From Phylloscopus collybita (taxonomy: Eukaryota; Chordata; Aves; Passeriformes; Phylloscopidae), in contig JAJNNQ010000023.1 of assembly GCA_027886175.1 (NCBI GenBank), positions 2,652,501 to 2,716,500 on the forward strand: DNA of 64,000 nt, in the 5' to 3' direction. Shown here piece by piece: positions 56,001-64,000 of this stretch. Below the pieces are notes generated by a model. That model was not told the DNA's origin and did not search any database. It saw only the letters and a list, made by a program, of their open reading frames with translations. The stretch's first letter is position 1, and each line of letters begins with the position of its first letter. A program made the translations under genes and the position numbers.

Positions 56001-59000
56001 GGAAACATATTCAGGGGTCTGTGTGAGATTTCTTGTTTCCTTAACAGTCCTCTGAAGCTTTTGGAGAGCAGTGGGAAGGGCAGATCTGAAAAGCTCATGC
56101 TGTGTCCACTCGAGTAACTCCTTACTTTTTGCTTTTATATGCTTTATTATATCTTTCAAGGGATAAACAACGTTATTTGTGTAGATTTATTTTGAAAAAG
56201 TTGTTATTATCTCTTGTTGTTAGTAGGATTCCCCTGATTCAGCTCTGGAGCTCAGAGCAATTGAGGCTGCAGAGATTTTCTAAGGGACTGCTGTGAGTGT
56301 GTTCCTCTGTCACCAGTGCTATTGCTGCTGGGATTTTCTTAGAATAATGTGAATGGTCTGTGAATTTGGCATCAAAACAATGCCAAAATCCAAGATGAGT
56401 GCCCAGATCTTGTACATCAGAGATGTCAGTACTCTAGTGCCAGTCAGGTTAATTAACTGCTGCTCTTTGGTATTTCCAGTGTAAAGGACAAAAATATTTC
56501 TATTAGTTATATTTTTAAATACTTTTGAACTGATTCAGAGCAAACATGTATTTTGTGGACAGCAAGGGGCATGCAAAAGTGTACTTTATTCAATTTAGAG
56601 AAACATTTTAGAATCCTGAGAGATAGCTCTCTCTTCTGGCAAATCTGAATTCTAATCTTTGCATTTTGTTGGGAGCTCAGCAGAGGAGTTTGGCTTGAAT
56701 TGGATGAAGAATTGAATGGATTGAATTTTCCTATGTGGAAAAAAAACCCAACTTTTCACTATGTGGTTTTCTTTTACAGCAGCTTAGAAATTGAGGAAAA
56801 GAAAGTTTGGCCCTAGTAATCCTTGGAATTCCAATTGTACTTTTAAACAGACTTTTAAATGCCTGTATTAAATATAAGAAGTATACAGGATCTTGTGGTG
56901 AAGGAGAAGTTTTAATAACAAATGCAGGGCAAGGTAAATATTAGTGCTGCTACTTGAGCACATCACAAATACTGGAAAATGAGTCATCTTTGTGTGGAAG
57001 GGAAATGTCTTCAAGAAGGGATCCTGGAGCAGAGGGATTTACCCCGAGCCTCTGAGGGGAGACTCTGGCAATTCCCTGTCAGATCTGAATCTCAGGAGCA
57101 GCAGTGCTGTGCTTTTTTCACAGTCACTTAATAATCTCTGCACCTCTGCAGGGATCTGAGGGAGGTTTGTAGTTGTAAAATAAATGTTCCATTGTGAACC
57201 CAAAGGCTGTAAACTGCTTTTACTGTGGAAAGTGAGAGGCAAGTTGGGACAATTATTAAAGGTCATGGTTAAATAATGCTAAAACCTTTTCATGCTCATT
57301 TTTCCTTCTTTGTTTCCTTTTCCAGGCATCAATTTTGGACTTGCACTCCGGAGCTCTTTCCCTGGGGAAGCATTTTGTTAATCTGTACAGGTAAAATGGG
57401 ACTTTGGCTTCTGCCTCCTGTCATCCCACCCCTTCCCTCCCCACTCCCTTTCCCAGTGTCTCGAGCCCCCAGGCTGGGATTGGTGATGAGAAATTATGGA
57501 AGTTGGCTGGATTCACCAGTTTCCATGACCAGTTAAGGAGCTTTCCTAGCATGAAAAAGGATCTTTTGTTGAACTGGGCACTTTGAAAGCTGCCATTATC
57601 TTTATTTTTATGTTCTTGCACCAGTTAATCATAGTATTTTTTCACAGTTATAGTTTCTTTTTCACAAGTGGAAGAAATCAAATAGCCTGAACCCTTAAAA
57701 ACATGAATCCAATGTGCTTATTTCATGATGTGGGAGAGGATTTTCTTAATGCCTGAGGAAAGCCATTACCAGTGCCAGCATTTTAATCCTTTAATCTTTT
57801 AACACTTGATCTTTTAGCATTGCTTTTGGACATCATGCTCAAAAGCATTTTTAAGATTTATTTGTGTTATATTCTCACTTTTTGATTGTGGATAAAGCAC
57901 AGGTGGGGGTGAGAAAGTGTCTTGTTGCTCAGCCTGATTCAGCAACTCCTCTTTTAGACTGCTGTTTAATGTTTCAGGTACTTTGGGGACAAAATTCAAG
58001 ACATCTTCACAGAAGAGGATTTTGCATTGTACCGGTAAAGATTTTCAATAACTGCTGAATGAGCCACAAATCAGAACTTTTTATGGTTTTGGTTTTGAGC
58101 AGGTTGGGAGGGGATTGCCCTTTCCATTCATACACTGGATTTTGCAGCTGAAAGTACTAATCTCTGAGAATTAAGGTGGCTTGAGAAAGAGAAGTAAAAG
58201 GACTTTTTGGTGACATTGGAGCTGCATCAGCCACATCAGGACAGGTTTATGGTGTGAATGTCCTCAGGGTGACAGCAGCACCACACATTTCCCTCCCTGC
58301 CAGCCAGGAGAGAGCTGCTCCTCTGAGCTCTCTGGGGATCTGCTGGAACATGAGAGCTGGGATGGAAAACCCTTGCTCCTTACCTCCTCTTTCACACCTC
58401 ATCCAAGGGGATGTCTGAGATGATAGACTCAATTCTGAGCCATTATTACATCAGGAACTTGGGGTTTTTTGAGGCAGAGTGTAGCAAAACATTAAAAATG
58501 GTAAAGCAGGAAGTGGAAGGACTTCAGATGAGTCATGTTCTGGCTGGTGAAGCAGCCAGAGGATGAAATAACTCTATAATGGAACAGCTCTGGCATCTGA
58601 TGCTCTGAGCTTTCCTGCAGCCCTGCTCATGCACTTAACAAACACAACAAACCTAACCAGTTCCATGTGGCTGGGAAGGTGTGTGGCCAAAGTTTAGGAA
58701 CAAGCATTCTTTGTTGACTAGACACAATAATTCTTTGGTTATGCATTTCACTTGGTTTCTCATAATTTAAAATGTCCCTCATTTGAACATTTTAACTCTT
58801 TTTTTTTTGGTCTTTTTTTTCCTTGCCTGTGTGAAGGAATTGGACCTCCCTCTAGTGGTGGAAGGAATGTTAAATAGCCAAATGGGTTTATTAGTTTTAT
58901 TAAAATAGTAATTAATTAATATAATCCTAAAATATTAATCACTTTAGGCTTATTTTTATTTCATTGCTGGTTTTAGATGTTGTTGTCTTTGTAGGTGAAC

Positions 59001-61221
59001 TTCTTTAAAATGTTCTTACTTTCCCATTTTGCAAAGATTAGATGACTCCTTGATTATTATTGAACTTTGCATAAATGTGTAATTTCTGTTTCACATGAAC
59101 AGAAGCATTCAGTTTTTCAATAATTTTATAACTTTATGCTGTGAGATGAGACAGCTGCTAGGGAATGTCAATATTCCACTGGGATTTCATGCCAGTATAG
59201 GGGATATTTCAGTCTGCTGGATATGAAGCTAATACAAAATACATTATTAAATGCTTCTCTTCCTATTAATGACAGTGCTTTAACATGGACTGTAATACTT
59301 TATGGCTTTAATGAATGATGTTATGCCATTTCTGGGAGCATTTATCTTCATTACTTTCTCCTACCTACCAAGGTCACTTTAAAAATACACTCTTGAGAGA
59401 AATAACTGAATGTATTTCATGTCTAAGTATTACTGATGGCAACAATAACGAATCTGAGGAGGCATCCTGAGCCAGGGGGCTGATTTCTAAACTGTCTCTG
59501 TCAAAATTACATTGCTTCAGACTCAATTATGGTTTCTAGGCTGATACTTTAACCACCATCTGCCAAGCACATTACAGCAATCCCTCTTGTTCCACATAAT
59601 AAATGAAATGTTTATCCAGAAGGGAGACCTTTAATCAGGATGCCTGGTGGAAGGGGTGAGTTGAGCAGAAAACAGCACAATCAAAGATTTATTCCCAAAA
59701 CCTTACAGCTTATGAGGGCAGAGACACAGGAGGAGCAGAGGAGGAGCTGTGAGTTTCCTTTCAGCCTGTGTTAAGATTGCTGTTAAAGCTCTCTGGCTGC
59801 AGGAGGCCTTTGCTTTGTCAGCTCCCTGAGACAGTGCTGACAAGTGGAATAATCAGGAAGTTGTGTGGGATTGAGCTTTGAGTGTTCCTGTCACCGTGAT
59901 TGAATCACACTTTGCTGTGGCTCCCAACTGCATTTTTTGTGTTGGTCTGGCAGAGCCTCTGTCTCACAGAAACTTTTCAGTGGCACTTTCAGCTCTCTGT
60001 GCTACTGCTGCTACATTAAGCTGGCAGCTTTGCAAGCTAGTGAGCTTCCTTCCTCTCAAGATGTGTGTTCCTTGGACTTCCAGCTACTTCACTGGCCTTT
60101 TTTTATTTTCTTCCTCATCATCCTAACTCCAAAACCAGATTGTGTTTTTACAGAATCTGGTGGTCATGTGCTCCTTTCAGAGAGTTCTGGTCTGCCTTTC
60201 CCTGAGTCTGGCATGAGCATTTTGACATTTTCCAGTGACTCAGTGCAAATGGACAGGGACTGCTGCTGGCAGATGTGGGGGGAGCATGAATTTGGTACTG
60301 ATGCTGTTGACTGGATGCTGCTCCTGGGCATTTATTGCACCTGCAGAGCTCTGCTATTGCATCTGCTCAGAGCCAGACCTCAGCAGTCTGAATGAGTTGC
60401 TGTGCTTATGAAAACAAGTGTTTATCTTCTCCAGCATGAAGAAGTATTTTCTTTGTAGCTATGGTCTACCAGAACTCTCCCAACAGTTTTAATGAGCCAG
60501 TGGGCCAGGAGCAATGAGGGAAGGGAGGCTCCTGCCTCAGGCTCCTCCTGCTGCTTCTGGGTCATAGAGGCTCAGTGGCTTTACCAGTTGGTTTAAAAGG
60601 AGTTGAAGGTTCTTCAGAGGCACCACATTTATGAAGGTAGAACTTCATTTTTACCTGCTTTGGATTAAAAATAGCTATGTGAAAGACTAATGTTTTCAGC
60701 AGTTAACCAACAGTGGGATAGGTCTGGAATTACTCAGGAAAACAGATAGAAATTTTCAAACCTAGGCCACAGCAGTCATAGTTTCTATTCCTTTATATTC
60801 TTACAATTAAAAAAAAAAAAAACCCAAAGCAACAAACACCAACCAAAACCACTGGGGGGAGTCTCTCTCTCTATTCTTCCTTTCTCTTTCCCCCCTTCTT
60901 TCCCCCCTTCTTTCCCCCCTTCTTTCCCCCCTGGCTAAATAAGAGATGGGTATGTGCTCCCCATGTTTCTCAGCTGAGGAAGAAGCAGTCACTGACTGCA
61001 GGACACAGAAGCAGCAGGGGAGAGGTGTCACTGACTGAGCACTGTGTGCTGTGTGTGCTCTCTGCAGGGATGTGAGGCAGAGGATTCAGCAAAGGATTGC
61101 TCAGGTGTTTGGTATCAGCTCTTCTGCCATGTACCTGACCAAGCCAACATTCTTCTCCAGGATGAACAGCACAGGAGCCAAGACAACACACGATGAGTAC
61201 TGGCACCCACACGTGGACAAG
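47001..61221 (+). CDS. OGFOD3: OGFOD3, 2-oxoglutarate and iron-dependent oxygenase domain-containing 3 (exons 1-7, 3' part outside window)
   Basis: Seven exons join to 732 nt, 244 codons ending in phase 0; human OGFOD3 has about 319, so some 75 C-terminal residues lie past 64,000. The protein is a type II membrane protein: a basic N-terminus, one membrane anchor at about residues 43-62 (LKAAILLLLSAAACGGLVVW), then the domain. Conserved blocks are PCSEDYDSHKRFAGCTPRKC, GRGVTDAVITREEAERIRR, LSLGGSDGGASILDLHSGAL and KPTFFSRMNST. HDEYWHPHVDK supplies the first two Fe(II) ligands, His241 and Asp243 (HxD). The distal His and the 2OG-binding basic residue are expected in the missing exons. The Met start has G at -3 and G at +4. 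Its substrate is unknown. Confidence 0.95.
47243..47386. repeat. 77-bp tandem duplication with (GTTTGT)n microsatellite in OGFOD3 intron 1
   Basis: A 77-bp unit starting GTGTTTGTGTTTGTAACGCG occurs at 47243-47319 and again from 47320 to about 47386, with only scattered differences (for example CCAGGGCTCC against CCAAGGATCC). The first copy is preceded by extra TGTTTG hexamers from 47232. Both lie in the CpG island. Confidence 0.9.
47455..47708 (+). CDS. OGFOD3: OGFOD3 coding exon 2
   Basis: 254 nt encode the rest of the cytoplasmic tail, the membrane anchor (ILLLLSAAACGGLVVW), a stem and IPCSEDYDSHKRFA. Acceptor CTCCGCAG, donor GTAAGC. Confidence 0.95.
48560..48760 (+). mobile_element. CR1 3' fragment
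   Basis: 'GGAGAACCTCTCCTGTAAGG', 'CTAGGTCTCCTTTCCCTGGA' and a tail with 'TTCTTCTGTGATTCTGC'. An internally shortened CR1 copy, sense on plus. Confidence 0.6.
50400..50565 (+). mobile_element. CR1 LINE 3' fragment
   Basis: 'GGTGGGGTGAGATGATCTCC', 'AAATTCTCTTCCAACCAAAC' and 'TCTTCTGTGATTCTGTG' form the CR1 3' end; the part further 5' is diverged. Confidence 0.7.
52101..52176 (+). CDS. OGFOD3: OGFOD3 coding exon 3
   Basis: 76 nt encode CTPRKCGRGVTDAVITREEA then ERI, almost identical to mammals. Acceptor TGTTGCAG, donor GTAATT. Confidence 0.95.
52792..52834 (+). CDS. OGFOD3: OGFOD3 coding exon 4
   Basis: 43 nt encode IAERGLSLGGSDGG, ending in phase 0 at donor GTGAGC. Too short for open-frame searches; identified by conservation. 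Confidence 0.94.
52835..57325 (+). other. OGFOD3: OGFOD3 intron 4
   Basis: No exon is recognised between exons 4 and 5, whose phases match directly. It contains T-runs (53829-53847 and about 54909-54926) and one CR1 fragment; otherwise AT-rich unique sequence. Confidence 0.65.
54125..54330 (-). mobile_element. CR1 LINE 3' fragment in OGFOD3 intron 4
   Basis: The plus strand reads 'ATAGAATGGTTTGGGTTGGG', 'AGGGACCTTGAAGATCACCC', 'CTGCCATGGCAGGGACACCT' and 'CCAGCCTGGTCTTGGACAAT', the reverse complement of a CR1 tail. It is one of the best-preserved copies here. Confidence 0.9.
57326..57390 (+). CDS. OGFOD3: OGFOD3 coding exon 5
   Basis: 65 nt encode ASILDLHSGALSLGKHFVNL then Y. Acceptor TTTTCCAG, donor GTAAAA. 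Confidence 0.95.
57978..58034 (+). CDS. OGFOD3: OGFOD3 coding exon 6
   Basis: 57 nt encode YFGDKIQDIFTEEDFALY and two bases of an Arg codon. Acceptor GTTTCAG, donor GTAAAG. Confidence 0.95.
58035..61067 (+). other. OGFOD3: OGFOD3 intron 6
   Basis: No exon is recognised. A 152-codon open frame at 59937-60395 has no known similarity. A polypyrimidine tandem repeat lies near the 3' end of the intron. Confidence 0.6.
60874..60932. repeat. 59-nt pure polypyrimidine tract with 12-bp tandem repeat
   Basis: The plus strand is pyrimidine-only from 60874 to 60932. From 60890 it is built from CCCCCCTTCTTT units, three full and one partial. It lies 135 bp before the exon 7 acceptor. Confidence 0.95.
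61068..61221 (+). CDS. OGFOD3: OGFOD3 coding exon 7
   Basis: 154 nt encode DVRQRIQQRIAQVFGISSSA, MYLTKPTFFSRMNSTG and AKTTHDEYWHPHVDK. It holds the HxD iron-ligand motif and an NST sequon. Phase 0 at donor GTGAGG. Confidence 0.96.
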
Positions 61222-64000
61222 GTGAGGGGGAGGCTGAGATGGGATGCAAACACCTCCTGTTATTATTATTAGATCACCTTGAAATCATTTTGCATTAAAC
61301 AATCCATCAAACAGCTTTGAAAACTGGTGCTTCAGGGGGTGAATCTGGGAGATAAGTGAGTTTTAGAAACATAAGCTCATTATGTGCCATTCGGTTTTAT
61401 TTTCTCTCATTTAGTTGTGCTGGAATTAGTAAACTCTGAGAGTGACTACTCAGGAATCTCTTTTGTCAGAAACGTTGATTAAAATGACCTGGATTGCTTT
61501 TGCAGCCAGATCCAGCAGGAGCTGTTCCACAGTGGTCAGTTGGTCACTGTTGTTATTGATCTAAGGCTCTTCATAAAAGCTTAATATTTGTATTTCAGCT
61601 GTGTGTGAATTGAAGCTTTTTGTGTTTCAGTGGGGATGTGGTACCTGGTACCCTCTTTCAATAACTTGGTGTTTTGAGCCTTTTAACTGCACAGACTTAT
61701 CTCTAGGCTTATAGCTTAGTACTTGTCATTTCTCAGTGGACTTAAATGATTTGGTAGAGTTTATTTCTGAATTTCAGCGAGTTCAAGCATTCTGTGCAGA
61801 ACAGCAGAATGCAAACAATGGAGGAATCAAAGAAAAAACCCACAACACAAAAAAAACAAAAACAAAAACCCAACCCAAACAAGCAAAGAAGCCCCTCCAT
61901 TCCACAGTACCCAAATTTTATGCCTTCACAGTTTATAAATGAGTCACTTTGGAGTTGTGGATTACCCAAGATGGAACCAAATAAAATAATCCCAGTTCAA
62001 TCCAAGTTATTCCTCAGGGCTCAAGTCTGTAAGTGGGCAGTGTACCTTGAAATCTATGACCTGAGACATGAAAAAATCAAAGAGAAATCTTTCTTGCCTT
62101 AAAGTATTTCCTGGAAAAAAGCCATTCTGAGGGAAGTGTCTTTCCTTGGTCACAAGATTGGTGTGAGTTCCTGTGTCCTTGTTCATAAGGGCAGAAGCAG
62201 CTTAAATTCAGGAAATGTGGTGGTAGAGATGACACAGCTTATGTTTGGAAGGAGAAAGTCCTGTAAGGTGGAATCTGCCAGGTTTTGGATGCCTCTGGTT
62301 TGAAAAGCTGTGATGTAACCAGTGAATAGGAATGGCTGTGGACCAGAGGTGGTAGGGATGGTTTTGAGGTCCAGATTGTTTTGATTTGTGTTGGTAGGAA
62401 ATGGCTGTAGGGAGCAAATTGTGCTGGTGGGGTTCCCAGAAATTCCATCATGTTATGCTCATTTCCAAGAGACCCTTGGGAAGAAGGAAACTGGTGATTC
62501 TGGTTGTGTGAAGTGCAGTGAATTCGTTGGTTCCTTACAGTTTTTCCACAGTTTCAGAGAATCAGATTTGACTGCCACAAGGGTGGAAAAGCAGTATATT
62601 TCAACAGCTGATGCCTGTTTTCTCCACTCTTTTATTTCAGCCCCAAAAAAGCCTGTTTTATAATTTCAGAGTCTGATTTATTACTATAATGAGTTTTGTG
62701 TCTGCACAAGCCCTGCTTGCCAGTATTCTCTTTATTCTTCTCTGCATGTGTTTTGCATTGGGAAATGAGTAAGGTGGTTGGATAACCTCTCAATTAAGTG
62801 TTTCCACCTAAAGATCTCCTACAGTGCACAAGTTATCTTGTCATTTACATGCAAATAAGTTTACATGAAGAGAATTTGTGCAAGCTGCTTTTCTGTCCTG
62901 CATCCTGAGAGTGCCTGAGCATGATAGACAGCATGGCTGAATGTTTTCCTGTTTTTATCCTTCTCTTTTGGCCATGTTTTATTTATCTTGCAGGCTGTCT
63001 GTTCAGGGAGCAGATACATCAATTGATTTGCCTGGGCTTTTTCTAACCCATCTCCAGCTTCAAAAAAAAACCCCAAAACAAGCAGGGAAAGTGCTCTCTT
63101 AGAATAAGAATGTATAATCTAGACCTTAGTAGTGTCTGTACTGAGTAATTGGGTTGTCTGATTTATGGCAGTGGTTGGAATCAGTGATCTTGGAGATCTT
63201 TCACACAGCCTAAAGAATTCTGAGTCTTTGAATTATCCCAGTTGGGGCAGTTACCAAACACCTTGTTCATAATCATAAAGAGTCTGAGCAGAGACTAAAT
63301 GGGATGAAGGTGTGCAGCTTTCCTGGTTGCCTTCAGTGCAGTCATCCTGGCTTATATTTCACTTCCTTCAGCAAACTTTTCCACATCCAGATTGCAGTTG
63401 AAAGCAAGGAAAAAAAAAACCTTTCTATTGATCTGAGGTAAGAGGTTCTTCCCAGAAAAGAGCAGTAGAGTTCTTATGTGGCCTCCAAAGCAAGTGTGAA
63501 TACTGGGAAGTTGAAGAAGGATCAATAAAACTTGCCAGGTTGTTGGGTGCTTTTGTGTTGGATCATTATTTATTGCTTACTCTTTGGAACAGAACAAGTC
63601 ACTGTAGATATTTCTGCATAATTTAGTAGTGAAGGTTACTCCTAGAAGACATCATGATTTTTTTCCTTGCCTCTTTCCAGAAGAGAGGTAAAATGAAGCC
63701 TTAGCAAAAAGAGTTCACTGTATTTTCTGTTTCAGAATGACGTTGTTGATAAAAAGATGGGGCTTCTTACAACATAGGAAAACCCCTCTTGCATTTTCCT
63801 GATGTTGCTGAGTCTGCTGCAATTATATTTCTCAATCTGAGTCTCCCTGAAGACTTCTAACAGCATAATGGAGTAGTACAGATTTATTGTGTCTATCTGA
63901 GGCTTTGGTTTTTATCCCCCTAATATTTACTTGGTTTGTAGTTACATAGGAATGGAAACCCTGAAATCACCCAAATGACTCATTTAATCTCGCTGAATTT
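61222..64000 (+). other. OGFOD3: OGFOD3 intron 7 (continues past the window)
   Basis: I looked for the next conserved coding block, which in mammals begins VTYGSFDYTS, and did not find it, so the intron runs off the right edge. A/C-rich tracts occur at about 61845-61880 and 63061-63080. Confidence 0.6.

Noticed and set aside
59937..60395. 152-residue open frame in OGFOD3 intron 6
   Set aside because: No recognisable domain or relative, AT-rich intron context, and no splice logic with neighbours.

Overview
The window is vertebrate nuclear DNA, almost certainly from a bird. Four multi-exon genes can be assembled by hand with continuous reading frames. The gaps and introns carry many truncated CR1 LINE 3' ends, in both orientations, with the avian-type tail (ATTCTGTG-like). 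Introns are short to medium, and CpG-rich first exons are typical of a gene-dense avian chromosome. A passerine is plausible from the look of the CR1 and LTR copies, but that is inference.

Layout from left to right. 1-3.4 kb: a CR1 copy, one intact tRNA-Gln(TTG) gene with its own pol III terminator, then sequence without a recognisable gene and a long poly(A) tract. 3.4-20.5 kb: NARF on the minus strand, 11 coding exons giving 459 codons, with a probable 3'UTR down to about 3.45 kb. 20.2-21.4 kb: the NARF CpG island, with a G-rich 19-bp tandem repeat. 21.4-26.5 kb: intergenic, with a CR1 copy and an LTR-like remnant. 26.6-37.7 kb: CYBC1 (EROS) on the plus strand, a non-coding first exon region with YY1-type motifs and six coding exons giving 190 codons. 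38.1-46.7 kb: HEXD on the minus strand, 12 coding exons giving 477 codons. 46.7-47.0 kb: a 289-bp head-to-head interval between the HEXD and OGFOD3 start codons. 47.0-64 kb: OGFOD3 on the plus strand, seven coding exons (244 codons); the rest lies beyond the right edge.

The order NARF-CYBC1-HEXD-OGFOD3 with alternating strands (-,+,-,+) is the same neighbourhood, inverted, that I know from human 17q25.3 (OGFOD3-HEXD-CYBC1-NARF). The gene names therefore rest on protein similarity, exon phase and synteny together. The four genes do not form one pathway: NARF is a nuclear-lamina-associated protein with an Fe-hydrogenase-like fold, CYBC1 is an ER chaperone for the phagocyte NADPH oxidase, HEXD is a nucleocytoplasmic GH20 hexosaminidase, and OGFOD3 is a membrane-anchored 2-oxoglutarate dioxygenase of unknown substrate.

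No previously undescribed multi-gene system is visible. The most unusual structure is a 20-copy, strictly 22-bp minisatellite that grows out of the HEXD exon 1 splice donor and repeats that donor through the start of intron 1. Other points worth checking are an overlapping uORF on CYBC1, a tandem acceptor in HEXD where only one choice keeps the frame, and a G-quadruplex-prone repeat upstream of NARF.
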